NCBI GenBank assembly: GCA_002725995.1 | Contig: PBRQ01000101.1 | Span: 1-45,672, forward strand | DNA from: Gammaproteobacteria bacterium | Lineage (GTDB): Bacteria; Pseudomonadota; Gammaproteobacteria; Pseudomonadales; Azotimanducaceae | DNA: 45,672 nucleotides | Reading direction: 5' to 3' | In this document: in pieces, positions 1-8,889 of the stretch | How the letters are laid out: each line of letters begins with the position of its first letter | Numbering within the stretch: the stretch's first letter is position 1 | Translations under genes and position numbers: made by a program | The notes under the pieces: generated by a model | The model's input: the letters and a program-made list of their open reading frames with translations, nothing else | What the model was told of the DNA's origin: nothing | Database searches by the model: none

Positions 1-1
1 C

Positions 2-1759
2 AGGAATTCCAATACTGCTCTGCCACTTCAGTATAAGATTTCAGCGCTTTGGGGTGCCCATGAGGGTTCATTCCTGTTGTGGTCCCTGGTGATGGCAGGC
101 TGGACTTTGGCAGTCAGCCAGTTCAGTCGTAGTTTGACCCTGGATATGCGCGCAAGGGTACTATCGATAATGGGAGGCTTAAGTGCCGGCTTTATTCTCT
201 TTATTCTTCTGACATCCAATCCATTTGATCGAGATCTGCCGATCTATCCCCGCGAGGGTGCTGATTTGAATCCACTCCTGCAGGATTTTGGCCTGATTGT
301 GCACCCACCTTTACTCTATTTTGGCTATGTCGGTTTTGCGGTTCCGTTTGCCTTTGCCATTGCCACGCTCACCACCGGCAAGCTTGATGCTGCGTGGGCG
401 CGGTGGTCGAGACCCTGGACAAACCTTGCCTGGTCCTTTCTTACAATGGGTATCACCCTGGGCAGCTGGTGGGCATATTATGAATTGGGCTGGGGCGGCT
501 GGTGGTTCTGGGATGCGGTGGAGAACGCATCCTTTATGCCCTGGCTTGTCGGTACAGCACTAATTCACTCGTTAGCCGCGACTGAAAAGCGTGGTGTATT
601 CAAGAGCTGGACAGTATTGCTGGCAATTTTTGCCTTCTCATTCAGTTTACTGGGCGCGTTCCTTGTTCGTTCGGGTGTGCTGACGTCGGTGCATGCCTTC
701 GCCGTTGACCCGGAACGAGGCTTGTTCATCCTAGCTTTTCTTCTGCTTGTTATCGGTGGTTCATTGCTGCTGTTCGCTGTTAAGGCCACTGGAATAAAAA
801 GCAACGCAGGGTTTAGCTGGACTGGCCGTGAGACCATGTTGTTGGTCAACAATATTTTGCTGGCAGTCGCTGTGGGTGCGGTTTTGCTGGGTACCATCTA
901 TCCGCTGATTTACGAAGCCATGACCGATGGCAGGAAGATTTCCGTTGGCCCTCCCTACTTTAATGCCGTATTTGTGCCGGTGGCGATGCTGCTGTTTGTA
1001 GTGATGGTGATAGGCCCGACATCCCGGTGGCGCAGTACTCCCGTTGAAAAGTACTTTAAAAAAAAGTTGCTCCCGGCGGGGGGAAGTTTTGCCCTGGCAT
1101 CAACGCTGCTATTTCTCTTCACTCCCCGTTTTGAACCCCTGGCAGCAGTTGTAGTAGGCGTTGCTTTATGGATTACCGTGGACCTCATCATTGATTGGGT
1201 CAGCCGGGTTCGTCACAAGAGCAACAGGGTTATCAGACTGTTTCAACAACCCCTTTCTTACTACGGCATGCTGATTGGTCATCTGGGTATTGCCATTTCA
1301 ATGACCGGAATCTGTCTCACGGTCTATTTCAGTGAAGAAAAAGACATTCGCATGGCGCCTGGCGAAGTTGTCGAACTGTCTGGCTATGAAGTCAAATTTC
1401 TGAGCATGAAGAAGGTCAGGGGTCCAAATTTCGAAGCCAACCAGGGTGAGATAGAGATTACCCGTGATGGTCAGTACATTGTTACCCTGCATCCTCAAAA
1501 ACGTTTTTATGAGACGGCGCGTAATATGATGACCGAGGCGGACATTGATCCTGGCCTTTTTCGGGACTTGTATGTTGCCCTGGGGGAGCCCATTGGCGGC
1601 GATGCCTGGGCTGTTCGTGTTCAGTTCAAGCCATTTGTTCGCTGGGTTTGGTTTGGTGGGTTGTTTATCGCCTTGAGCGGTATTATTTCGGCACTGGATA
1701 AAAGATACAGAGTCCGTCGGATTGCCGTGGGCAACAATGCGGAGCAATCACTGGCATGA
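2..1759 (+). CDS. ccmF: Cytochrome c-type biogenesis protein CcmF (5' end cut by window edge)
   Basis: Membrane subunit of the haem lyase that attaches haem to apocytochrome c in the periplasm. The reading frame is open from base 2 with no start, so the gene begins upstream; 585 residues are visible of a family length near 650. The first residues contain the family motif LWGAHEGS, followed by HPPLLYFGY near base 302 and the tryptophan-rich haem-handling motif GWGGWWFWD near bases 488-530, within a string of membrane segments. The motif reads WDAVENAS, where WDPVENAS is usual. The stop overlaps the ccmG start by four bases (ATGA), so it is translationally coupled to the rest of the ccm operon. 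Identification is secure. Confidence 0.96.
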   Translation, partial: RNSNTALPLQYKISALWGAHEGSFLLWSLVMAGWTLAVSQFSRSLTLDMRARVLSIMGGLSAGFILFILLTSNPFDRDLPIYPREGADLNPLLQDFGLIVHPPLLYFGYVGFAVPFAFAIATLTTGKLDAAWARWSRPWTNLAWSFLTMGITLGSWWAYYELGWGGWWFWDAVENASFMPWLVGTALIHSLAATEKRGVFKSWTVLLAIFAFSFSLLGAFLVRSGVLTSVHAFAVDPERGLFILAFLLLVIGGSLLLFAVKATGIKSNAGFSWTGRETMLLVNNILLAVAVGAVLLGTIYPLIYEAMTDGRKISVGPPYFNAVFVPVAMLLFVVMVIGPTSRWRSTPVEKYFKKKLLPAGGSFALASTLLFLFTPRFEPLAAVVVGVALWITVDLIIDWVSRVRHKSNRVIRLFQQPLSYYGMLIGHLGIAISMTGICLTVYFSEEKDIRMAPGEVVELSGYEVKFLSMKKVRGPNFEANQGEIEITRDGQYIVTLHPQKRFYETARNMMTEADIDPGLFRDLYVALGEPIGGDAWAVRVQFKPFVRWVWFGGLFIALSGIISALDKRYRVRRIAVGNNAEQSLA

Positions 1760-2307
1760 GCATCAACAAAAATCTACTCATTCCCCTGACCGCCTTTGTG
1801 CTGTTGGTCATAGTGCTTGCCTTCGGCTTTCGCCTGGAAGACCCACACTATCTTCCTTCTGAACTCATCGACAGGCCTTTCCCGGAATTCAGTCTCAAGG
1901 ATCTACATGATCCAGGCCGGACACTTACCGCCGCTGACATAAAGGGCGAGATATCGCTGGTAAATGTGTGGGCGACCTGGTGTCCCAACTGCCTGGTGGA
2001 ACATCCTGAATTGATTCGAATCAGCCAGGAAGAGGGTATTGCCCTGTATGGCGTGAACTACAACGACGAGTCCTCAAAGGCAATTGCCTGGCTTGAGCGC
2101 CATGGAAATCCATACAAATTTAACATGGTTGATGACAATGGGACCCTGGCGATTGACCTGGGAGTCTATGGTGCTCCGGAAACTTTTGTCCTTGATAAGC
2201 ATGGGGTCATCCAGTATCGCCATGTAGGTGCCGTCACCAGAGGGGTTTGGAAGAGCAGGATTTTTCCAGTTGTTGAGCTTCTGCAGACTCAAATGGGGGA
2301 GGGCTAG
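1756..2307 (+). CDS. ccmG: Thiol:disulfide interchange protein CcmG/DsbE
   Basis: Periplasmic, membrane-anchored thioredoxin-fold protein of 183 residues that keeps apocytochrome c haem-binding cysteines reduced during cytochrome c maturation. One N-terminal membrane anchor (about residues 7-25) precedes a thioredoxin domain with the redox motif WCPNC in VNVWATWCPNC, near residue 75. The cis-proline loop reads YGAPETF and the family segment GVNYND is present. The start overlaps the ccmF stop by four bases, and ccmH follows after two bases. The WCPNC centre differs slightly from the common WCPTC, but the acidic residues around the domain and the operon context fit CcmG rather than a general thioredoxin. 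Confidence 0.95.
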   Translation: MSINKNLLIPLTAFVLLVIVLAFGFRLEDPHYLPSELIDRPFPEFSLKDLHDPGRTLTAADIKGEISLVNVWATWCPNCLVEHPELIRISQEEGIALYGVNYNDESSKAIAWLERHGNPYKFNMVDDNGTLAIDLGVYGAPETFVLDKHGVIQYRHVGAVTRGVWKSRIFPVVELLQTQMGEG

Positions 2308-2309
2308 TA

Positions 2310-2753
2310 GTGCGGATAGCCTTTCTATTTATATTACTCCTCTCACTTGAGAGTCAGGCGGCCATTGATGCGTATCCTTTCCCGAATGATGAGCTGCGTC
2401 TTAGGCATATCGCGCTCATTGATGAATTGCGTTGCCCCCAGTGTCTGAACACAAACCTTGCTGGTTCGGACTCCATGATTGCCAAGGATTTACGGCGGGA
2501 GGTTCACCGCCTGTTGCTGGAAGGGAAGTCGGATGATGAGATCCTGGACTATATGTACCAGAGGTATGGCGACTTTATCCTCTATAAGCCACGTTTGCAG
2601 TCTGGGACCCTGGTGCTCTGGTTTGGTCCCGTGTTCCTGTTGCTGATCGCATGCGTCGTTTTATTCAGGCTTCTTCGCTCGAAGAAAACTGTTGTGAACG
2701 AATTATCGGAAGCGGATTCCAGGCGACTGGAAGCATTGGTCAAAAGAAAATGA
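2310..2753 (+). CDS. ccmH: Cytochrome c-type biogenesis protein CcmH (short form)
   Basis: Periplasmic thiol oxidoreductase and part of the haem lyase complex. The 147-residue protein starts with GTG two bases after the ccmG stop. It has a signal peptide (hydrophobic to about residue 17, ending SQAA), the redox motif LRCPQC near residue 42, the helical domain AKDLRREVHRLLLEGKSDDEI and the family segment RYGDFILYKP. A C-terminal membrane helix follows LWFGP. The residues after the CXXC are LNTNLAGSD, where QNQSIADS is more usual. This is the short Pseudomonas-type CcmH; the TPR part of E. coli CcmH is the separate ccmI gene next door, whose start overlaps this stop by four bases. Confidence 0.95.
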   Translation: MRIAFLFILLLSLESQAAIDAYPFPNDELRLRHIALIDELRCPQCLNTNLAGSDSMIAKDLRREVHRLLLEGKSDDEILDYMYQRYGDFILYKPRLQSGTLVLWFGPVFLLLIACVVLFRLLRSKKTVVNELSEADSRRLEALVKRK

Positions 2754-4039
2754 TGACCTGGTTTTGGGTGTTGGCTATTTTCCTCGGTGCAGTTGCAGCG
2801 GGTTTCGTGTTGATCCCATTTTTTATGAAGGCCGGTACCGTCGGTAAAACGCTAAAAAATGATGCGCGAGATCTTGTCAACGTCGATTTGTATGAAGAGC
2901 GTTTAGCAGAGTTGAATGCACAGCTGGGTGACAACACTATTGACCAGCAGGAGTTTGAGCAGATACAGGCGGAATTGCAGCGCAACCTGCTTGATGATAC
3001 TCCCAAAGAGGCGGCCTCTGGTCATGGAGGGCGTGCCCCTATTGAAGGCACTATTGAAGCTACCAGGGAAACCAAGCGGCTAACCGTCGTCCTGGCTCTA
3101 TTGGTTCCGCTACTCGCCATATTCGCCTACGCCGACTTTGGTCTTTCATGGGGAGCAATAACGGATCTGGAGATTGCCCGTGAAGTCAGGTCCGGCGATC
3201 CTGGAAACGAAGCGGAAATGAGAAGCACCCTTGCGAAGCTGGCAAAACAGCTTGCCCGGCAGCCCGACAATGTTGATGGTCTTTTTATGCTTGGTCAGTC
3301 CTACCTCAGTCTGGCTGAGTATGAGAAAGCTGCTGATGTTTTTGCGGATCTGAGCGAAAAGTTCAGTGACGATGCTGGTCTTGCCTCTTACTATGCGGAG
3401 TCACTGTACCTTGCTGAAGACAAGAAGCTCACCCCCAGCGTGGAAAAGGCGATTGATAAAGCGCTGACCCTGAACCCTGAGGAACTCACGATGCTTGAGA
3501 TTAAGGGTATGGATGCGTTCCAGCGTGCGGATCTGCACAGTTCCCTGGAATATTTCTCAACTGCCCTTGGCGTTGCCGGCGGCGCAAGGGCTGAAATGAT
3601 TCGTGCGGTTATAGCCAGAATTGAAAGCCAGTTGGAACCGGTTGAGAAGAAGTCGAAGAAAAACTTGGGGGCAGGTACAAAAAAAGCCTCAAGGTCCCTT
3701 CAGGTGCTGGTGGAACTGGCTGACTCAGTCGTCGTAGAAGCCGATGCCGCTGTGTTTGTTTACGCTAAGGCTATTGAAGGTCCACCCGCTCCCCTCGCTG
3801 TGCAAAAGGTGGCTGCAGGCAGTCTGCCAACCTTGATAAAGCTTGATGAGTCGATGGCAATGATGCAGGGGATGGGTCTTGCTAATTTTGACAGGGTGCA
3901 GGTTATTGCTCGGATATCCAGCTCAGGAACGGTTGATGTTAGCCCCGATGACTATGAGGCAAGGACGGAAACGATTGATATTTCCACCCAGACTTCCGCC
4001 GTCAAGATAACGATCGGCAAGAAAATAAAAGATCAGTGA
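2750..4039 (+). CDS. ccmI: Cytochrome c maturation apocytochrome chaperone CcmI
   Basis: Membrane-anchored TPR protein that binds the C-terminus of apocytochrome c and delivers it to the CcmF/CcmH haem lyase. I start it at the ATG at 2750, overlapping the ccmH stop by four bases; a longer frame from 2651 lies inside ccmH and is unlikely. The 429 residues begin with a membrane helix (about 3-25). The CcmI signature follows (NVDLYEERLAELNAQL, about 42-57), then a second helix (about 108-128) and a TPR region (about 155-280). A periplasmic C-terminal beta-type domain ends the protein. It is the last gene of the ccm operon. The TPR part is recognised by its helical pattern, not by search. Confidence 0.92.
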   Translation: MMTWFWVLAIFLGAVAAGFVLIPFFMKAGTVGKTLKNDARDLVNVDLYEERLAELNAQLGDNTIDQQEFEQIQAELQRNLLDDTPKEAASGHGGRAPIEGTIEATRETKRLTVVLALLVPLLAIFAYADFGLSWGAITDLEIAREVRSGDPGNEAEMRSTLAKLAKQLARQPDNVDGLFMLGQSYLSLAEYEKAADVFADLSEKFSDDAGLASYYAESLYLAEDKKLTPSVEKAIDKALTLNPEELTMLEIKGMDAFQRADLHSSLEYFSTALGVAGGARAEMIRAVIARIESQLEPVEKKSKKNLGAGTKKASRSLQVLVELADSVVVEADAAVFVYAKAIEGPPAPLAVQKVAAGSLPTLIKLDESMAMMQGMGLANFDRVQVIARISSSGTVDVSPDDYEARTETIDISTQTSAVKITIGKKIKDQ

Positions 4040-4133
4040 TCCAGAGAGCAGGTAGAGACAAATTAGCTTTACTAGTATCAGTTTGACCTGTAACGTGCTC
4101 ACAAAAAAAGTAGCCAGCAAATTCTTGCGACTG

Positions 4134-5303
4134 ATGTTTTTCAAAGGTATTCCCAATCATATCCCTGTACTGGTTCTAGTATTTGGTCTGCTTTTTCAGA
4201 CTGCTGCACTAGCCGAGGATTTTGCCTGGCAATTTGAGCAGCAGTTTGTGCTGCCGATGGTAGATGAAACTCCTGGGGGCGCCTTGATCGTAGTGGATCA
4301 CGGCGAAGTTGTGTTACTCCGGGTCTATGGGGTTCGCAGTGAGACGGATCAGACGCCTATCACTGAATCAACACTGTTTCGCATCGCATCCATATCCAAG
4401 ACATTTGCCTCAGCCGCTGCATCAATCCTGGTTCAGGACAATCTCGTCCAATGGCAAACGCCGCTGGTGGAGAATTTGGATTACCTGAAATTCAAACGAC
4501 AGGACTATGGTGGGGAAATTAACCTGCATCACCTGATGTCTCAATCGACGGGGCTGATGCCTCATGCCTATACCAACCTTATCGAAGACAACATGTCCTT
4601 CGATCGAATAGTCACTCGGCTGGACAGGGTGGATTTTATTTGTGAGCCGGGGGAATGTTACGGATACCAGAACGTTGTGTTCAGCCTGATAGGCAACCTG
4701 GTCCAGGCAACGACCGCAATGGACTATGAAACCTTTGTCACGAACAAACTGTTCAAACCATTGGAAATGTCGCGCGCCTCATTTGGTATGGACGCTTTTG
4801 TTGAGGATGAGGACCACGCTAAACCGCATATCTGGACTGGAATTAGATGGGCTCCAGTTCCTACAAAAAAGAATTACTACCGGGTTGCACCGGCTGCCGG
4901 CGTAAATGCCAGCATTGGTGATATGCGGCAATGGCTCTTGGCTCAGTTGGGTCACAACCAAACGGTTTTCCACGATGGTATGCTGGATCGGATGCATACG
5001 GGTGCTATCAAAACCACACGACTGCAGGCTCACTATCGATACCACAAGGAACTGGGGGATGTGTACTACGGCCTGGGGTGGCGGGTATTTGACTACGCCG
5101 GCCAGGGTGGATTTGTTCATCACGGCGGTTATGTTCGCGGAATGCGCAGCGAAATGGTGTTCAACAGAGGCCTTCAAACGGGCATGGTTTTTCTGACAAA
5201 TTCAGAGCCATCAGGAATGGGCGAGCTGGTTTTTGATTTTGTCGAACTACATCGTGAGACACATGACTATATCAGTCGTGCGCTGCCTTCAATTGGCCGC
5301 TGA
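4134..5303 (+). CDS. Secreted serine hydrolase, beta-lactamase class C / penicillin-binding-protein-like family
   Basis: Probable periplasmic or exported serine esterase/peptidase of the beta-lactamase superfamily (Pfam Beta-lactamase). It carries the three family motifs in order. SISK (SxxK nucleophile) lies within FRIASISKTF about 80 residues in, YQN (YxN) within CYGYQNVVFSL near residue 180, and HHGG (in place of KTG) within FVHHGGYVRG near residue 330. The start is uncertain: a TTG at 4083 gives 406 residues, while the ATG at 4134 gives 389 with a clean signal peptide ending AALA, so I chose 4134. The gene stands alone after ccmI and its 3' end overlaps the convergent gene on the other strand by 15 bases. 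Substrate unknown; beta-lactam resistance should not be assumed. Confidence 0.85.
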   Translation: MFFKGIPNHIPVLVLVFGLLFQTAALAEDFAWQFEQQFVLPMVDETPGGALIVVDHGEVVLLRVYGVRSETDQTPITESTLFRIASISKTFASAAASILVQDNLVQWQTPLVENLDYLKFKRQDYGGEINLHHLMSQSTGLMPHAYTNLIEDNMSFDRIVTRLDRVDFICEPGECYGYQNVVFSLIGNLVQATTAMDYETFVTNKLFKPLEMSRASFGMDAFVEDEDHAKPHIWTGIRWAPVPTKKNYYRVAPAAGVNASIGDMRQWLLAQLGHNQTVFHDGMLDRMHTGAIKTTRLQAHYRYHKELGDVYYGLGWRVFDYAGQGGFVHHGGYVRGMRSEMVFNRGLQTGMVFLTNSEPSGMGELVFDFVELHRETHDYISRALPSIGR

Positions 5304-6851
5304 AACCTTTGCGTGAGGAGAAGGGATAAAACAGGCTCCGCTGGTTTCTCCAGATCTCCGCTGCTCAAGTATTTGCGGTAGCGCAAAAAAATTGGGACTC
5401 ACACCATTGGGGCGAAGTCGGGTCTGGCTGAAGGTCTGCTCCAGTTCTGCGATGATGCCTTCATCCAGGTTACTCATGATTGTTACGAGGTCGGTCCCAG
5501 AAATATCCAGGCGAGGCTGATGAGCAGCACTGGAAACGTCCATGGCGAAATCAACCAGAAAAGATATCAGCTGAAAAACAGCCGGGAAAATTTTCCGCCC
5601 TCCACAGGCGCCTGCGGCAAAGACATTTCCATTGTCCTTGACGCCTATTACAGGGCACATATTACAAAGTGGGCGCCTACCTCCAATGACTGAATTGGCA
5701 AGTCCCGGGCGTGGGTCAAACCACATCATGCCGTTGTTCATCAGTATCCCGGTCTGTGGCAGCATTATCCTGGAGCCGAAACCGGACATTATTGTTTGCG
5801 TGAGTGAGACGATATTTCCCTCACGGTCGGACGCACAGATGTGTGTTGTATTGGTTGGTGATCCCTCTCCCAGGTTCTGTAAGCGAAAATCGTAAGCGGC
5901 CAGAAGGGCATGGCCATAAGCCTTGTATGTATCGGCTTCGGGTTCGGCGCCAGACGTGAAATTTGCACTCAGCTCGTCTAAGGCCTGGATGATGCTTGGA
6001 CCTGCCGTCAGTGGTCCGGCGACATAAATATCGGCATCACGGTATCGGGTCGAGAGCGGCTCCGCGACAAAGGCTTCATATTCCCTGAGATCACGCAATG
6101 TGATTCGCGATCCAGCTGCCTTCAGGTCCGCTACAATCTGCTGCGCAAGTTCACCCTGGTAATAACTCTCTGCACCGCCCTTTTGCAGTGTGCGATAGGT
6201 TTCACCGAGGTGACCGAGGGGAATGGTGTTGATTCCACCTTCCAGATCCAGAAGCGGAGCGAACCCCTCCGGAAAATAGGTTAACCGGGTTTCCTCGTAG
6301 GCGGAGAGTTCGCGCATGAAGCTGCTAATCTTGGATGCACTGTACCAGTCTATTGGCAGGCCCCATTCGGCGTGCCGGCAGGCAGGTTCTATGACATCTT
6401 GCCATGCCATGGAACCGAACCTTTCCAGGGCGAGTGATACGCCCTTGATGTATCCAGGCACAGCGATTGAAAGCGGCCCATGGATATTGGCGTCACCTTC
6501 AACGCTTGGCCAGTTAAAGGCATCGGATGATGCGGTGCCAACCGGTGAGAGGGGATAGTCCTCGGGAATGGAGTTAAAAGGGGCCCGCATCCCGAATTCA
6601 ATGACCTTGACAGTTTTTTCTTTGGCAAGGTAGATCGTCATGTAGCCACCACCACCCGGCCCACTCATCCAGGGCTCGACCGTTCCCAGCGTCAACCCGG
6701 TTGCGATGGCAGCATCAATCGCGTTACCGCCGACATCCAGGATTGCTGCACCAACATCGGAAGCCAGGTGGTGCTGGCTGGATACCAGGCCATTGCGGCT
6801 GTGTACTGCCGGTTTGGTGATTTCCCAGTGCTCAATAACCGATGTTTGCAT
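5289..6851 (-). CDS. Gamma-glutamyltransferase-like Ntn hydrolase
   Basis: Member of the gamma-glutamyltranspeptidase family, self-processing enzymes that cleave or transfer gamma-glutamyl groups such as that of glutathione. The mature nucleophile is the first Thr of TTHICASDREGN, about residue 335 from this start. The following GILMNN and GGRRPL segments match the small-subunit active site, and the large subunit has GGNAIDAAIA and SGPGGGGYM. I start at the ATG at 6851; a GTG at 6896 would add 15 residues. Neither start gives a signal peptide, so the enzyme may be cytoplasmic, unlike classical periplasmic GGT. The usual post-nucleophile SVVD is CASD here. It converges on the serine hydrolase. 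Family is sure, substrate is not. Confidence 0.85.
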   Translation of the reverse strand: MQTSVIEHWEITKPAVHSRNGLVSSQHHLASDVGAAILDVGGNAIDAAIATGLTLGTVEPWMSGPGGGGYMTIYLAKEKTVKVIEFGMRAPFNSIPEDYPLSPVGTASSDAFNWPSVEGDANIHGPLSIAVPGYIKGVSLALERFGSMAWQDVIEPACRHAEWGLPIDWYSASKISSFMRELSAYEETRLTYFPEGFAPLLDLEGGINTIPLGHLGETYRTLQKGGAESYYQGELAQQIVADLKAAGSRITLRDLREYEAFVAEPLSTRYRDADIYVAGPLTAGPSIIQALDELSANFTSGAEPEADTYKAYGHALLAAYDFRLQNLGEGSPTNTTHICASDREGNIVSLTQTIMSGFGSRIMLPQTGILMNNGMMWFDPRPGLANSVIGGRRPLCNMCPVIGVKDNGNVFAAGACGGRKIFPAVFQLISFLVDFAMDVSSAAHQPRLDISGTDLVTIMSNLDEGIIAELEQTFSQTRLRPNGVSPNFFALPQILEQRRSGETSGACFIPSPHAKVSAAN

Positions 6852-6959
6852 TGCGGTTCCCGGTGGATACAGGCAGACCAAACTACGTGAACTCACTGCC
6901 TATTTCAAATTGAACAGGGTCAACCTCGGCTGGCTGATTCCCGCTGGAATTTATACCTG

Positions 6960-6988
6960 TTGTCAGCTATGCCTGCAATAAGTTACAT
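6960..6988 (+). promoter_or_regulatory. Candidate sigma-70 promoter for the small 98-residue gene
   Basis: TTGTCA (6960-6965) and TTACAT (6983-6988) are separated by 17 bases, about 40 bases before the ATG at 7030. The gap lies between the divergent GGT-like gene and the small gene, where a promoter is needed. Read by eye only. Confidence 0.35.
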
Positions 6989-7029
6989 TCAGAATCCAAT
7001 TAACCCTAACAGTTTGAGAGGGATTCAGC

Positions 7030-7326
7030 ATGAGCGTAGAAGGCAGTTGGAATGTCACCATTAATTCTCCAATGGGGGCACAGGATGCGGTACTGACACT
7101 GAATACGGATGGCGATTCTTTGTCGGGTTCCATGGCAGGACCACAGGGCACGCAGGACTTTGACGGTGGCATGGTTGATGGCAATAACCTCACCTGGGTC
7201 GTTGATATGACTGAGCCCATGCCGATGAAGCTTGAGTTTTCCTGTGCAGTTGATGGTGACAATATCAGCGGCAACATAAAACTTGGTGCATTTGGTGATG
7301 CGCCTATTACGGGAACCCGCGCCTGA
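7030..7326 (+). CDS. Small acidic beta-rich protein of unknown function (98 aa)
   Basis: The ATG at 7030 follows a purine-rich GAGAGGGA. The 98-residue product has no signal peptide or membrane segment. It is glycine- and acid-rich, with alternating hydrophobic strands and two GDxxSGS/GDNISGN turns that look like repeated beta hairpins (SLSGSMAGPQG and NISGNIKLGAF). The pattern of strand, G-D-turn, strand suggests a small barrel or sandwich, perhaps lipocalin-like. I recall similar short proteins opening with a G-W-N/T strand and ending SGTRA in other bacteria, but no function is known to me. It is monocistronic, divergent from the GGT-like gene. Coding is supported by its consistent composition and ribosome binding site. 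Confidence 0.75.
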   Translation: MSVEGSWNVTINSPMGAQDAVLTLNTDGDSLSGSMAGPQGTQDFDGGMVDGNNLTWVVDMTEPMPMKLEFSCAVDGDNISGNIKLGAFGDAPITGTRA

Positions 7327-7785
7327 TACTGAAGTTGCGTAAAACGATGGTTACTCATCAGGGATAAAACCTCTGATGGCAAGGCAAAAAATTCAGCGGA
7401 GGATCACCTGGAGGGTGATGCAGCCATTGTCATTGTGTGGAGGTCGAATTCGGCATAAATTCACAGGAGCGAATTTTAGTGCGCGACAATCATAATCAAG
7501 GTGAATATATCTTATAATGCCCATTTTTCAAGGGCTGCAGGTGCATAGTGGTGCTGTGAGAGAGCTTTTACCCAGCTAACCTTGAGATATTTGAGCTGAA
7601 ATCATAGAATATGCACCGTTTAACGCCACATTAAGAGCATCACGAAAACGGACCTAGAGTAGAGACTCTTTTCCTACCTTCCCCAGGTAACAGTTTTCCA
7701 GTGAGACGATAAGAAAAAAGTTCGTTAAATCTGTTTGGATCCAGGTTCAGGTTCTTACCTGCGCCCAATTTTGTTTGGAGAAGTT
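7327..7785. other. 459-base gap before the RND operon: hairpins, GGA motifs and a TATAAT box
   Basis: No gene seen. A hairpin at 7356-7378 (CATCAG paired with CTGATG, loop ATAAAA) sits just after the small gene and could end its transcript, but lacks a T run. Two further hairpins carry GGA in the loop: 7403-7419 (ATCACC paired with GGTGAT, loop TGGAG) and 7457-7476 (AAATTC paired with GAATTT, loop ACAGGAGC). A perfect TATAAT at 7513-7518 has no good -35 box and is the likely promoter core for the RND operon, whose leader would then be about 265 bases. Confidence 0.4.
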
Positions 7786-8871
7786 GTGAGCAATAGGAAT
7801 TTAGTCGCATTGGTTATAGCCCTCAGTATGGCCGTTTGGCTGTTCTCTGGAACCTTTGCCTCGAATCAGGTAACCGCCGATGAATATGCTGGTGAACTGG
7901 CTGATTCTAAGGAAATACCACTGGTACGTGGCATGCAAAGTAAGGCTGCCAGGCGTCAGATATTCCTGGATGTTCGTGGACAGACCCGCGCCAATCGATC
8001 TGTTCAGGTGAGAGCCGAAGTAAGCGGTATCGTGGAACAGGTGCCAGGGGAAAAAGGTAAGAAAGTCAGTGCCGGGGATCTTCTCTGCCAGGTTGCGATA
8101 GATAGTCGCAGCAGTGATCTCGCTGAAGCGGTTGCCGACCTGAAGAGCACACAATTGGAATACGATGGGATACTGGACCTCAACAAGCGCGGGTTGCAGT
8201 CTGAGATTACTCTAGCAAAGGCAAAAGCATCCCTTGAGCAAAGCAGATCCAGGGCCAGGCGAGCCGAACTTGCGCTAAGCAAAACCAGAATTGTAGCTCC
8301 CTTCGACGGTATTGTAGAAAGCCAGCCAGTTGAAGTTGGACACCTGCTGACCACCGGCGCTATCTGCGTCACTCTGATAGAAATAGACCCAATTCTTGTG
8401 GTGGGACAGGTTGCTGAAAGAAATATCGGCGATATTCATCTCGGTGATGAGGTACAGGTTGAGCTGATTACCGGGGAAGAGTATGCAGCGTCAGTTTCGT
8501 TTATTGGCCGATCACCGGATACGGCAACCAGAACCTACCCCATTGAGGTTACCATCGATAACCCCGGTGATTCCGTGCGCGCTGGCCTTACTTCTACCAT
8601 GCGAGTGCCTATTGGCCTTGAAGTAGCACACTTGATTTCTCCTGCGTCACTGCTTTTGGATGACGAGGGAATCATGGGTGTTCGAATTGTTGATAGCGAA
8701 AATATGGTCAGATTCAAAGCGGTTAAAGTCGTTAGCGAAAGCACGAGCGGAATCTGGGTGATTGGATTACCGGAACAGGTCAACTTGATTACAGTTGGAC
8801 AGGAAGATGTCTTCGAAGGGCAGGTCGTTCATGTTGACTTTACGCCCCTTATTTCACTAGTTGGTAGTTAG
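7786..8871 (+). CDS. RND efflux periplasmic adaptor (membrane fusion protein)
   Basis: Periplasmic adaptor that would link the RND pump encoded next to an outer-membrane channel. I start it at the GTG at 7786, preceded by a good GGAGAA; a TTG at 7735 would add 17 residues ahead of the signal anchor. The 361 residues show an N-terminal hydrophobic anchor (about 5-22), then a lipoyl half with VRAEVSGIVEQVPGEKGKKV. A coiled-coil hairpin rich in Ala/Glu/Lys/Arg follows, then the second lipoyl half with RIVAPFDGIVESQPVEVG. The beta-barrel segment (LVVGQVAERNIGDIHLGDEV) and the membrane-proximal domain complete the HlyD/AcrA-type order. The permease follows after 18 bases. No outer-membrane factor gene is in the window. 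Drug or substrate unknown. Confidence 0.9.
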   Translation: MSNRNLVALVIALSMAVWLFSGTFASNQVTADEYAGELADSKEIPLVRGMQSKAARRQIFLDVRGQTRANRSVQVRAEVSGIVEQVPGEKGKKVSAGDLLCQVAIDSRSSDLAEAVADLKSTQLEYDGILDLNKRGLQSEITLAKAKASLEQSRSRARRAELALSKTRIVAPFDGIVESQPVEVGHLLTTGAICVTLIEIDPILVVGQVAERNIGDIHLGDEVQVELITGEEYAASVSFIGRSPDTATRTYPIEVTIDNPGDSVRAGLTSTMRVPIGLEVAHLISPASLLLDDEGIMGVRIVDSENMVRFKAVKVVSESTSGIWVIGLPEQVNLITVGQEDVFEGQVVHVDFTPLISLVGS

Positions 8872-8889
8872 AATACCTTTGTGATTTAG

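Noticed and set aside
2651..2749. Longer ccmI start at 2651
   Set aside because: The extra 33 residues lie inside ccmH, are not hydrophobic or conserved, and precede the true membrane anchor; 2750 gives the usual ATGA overlap.
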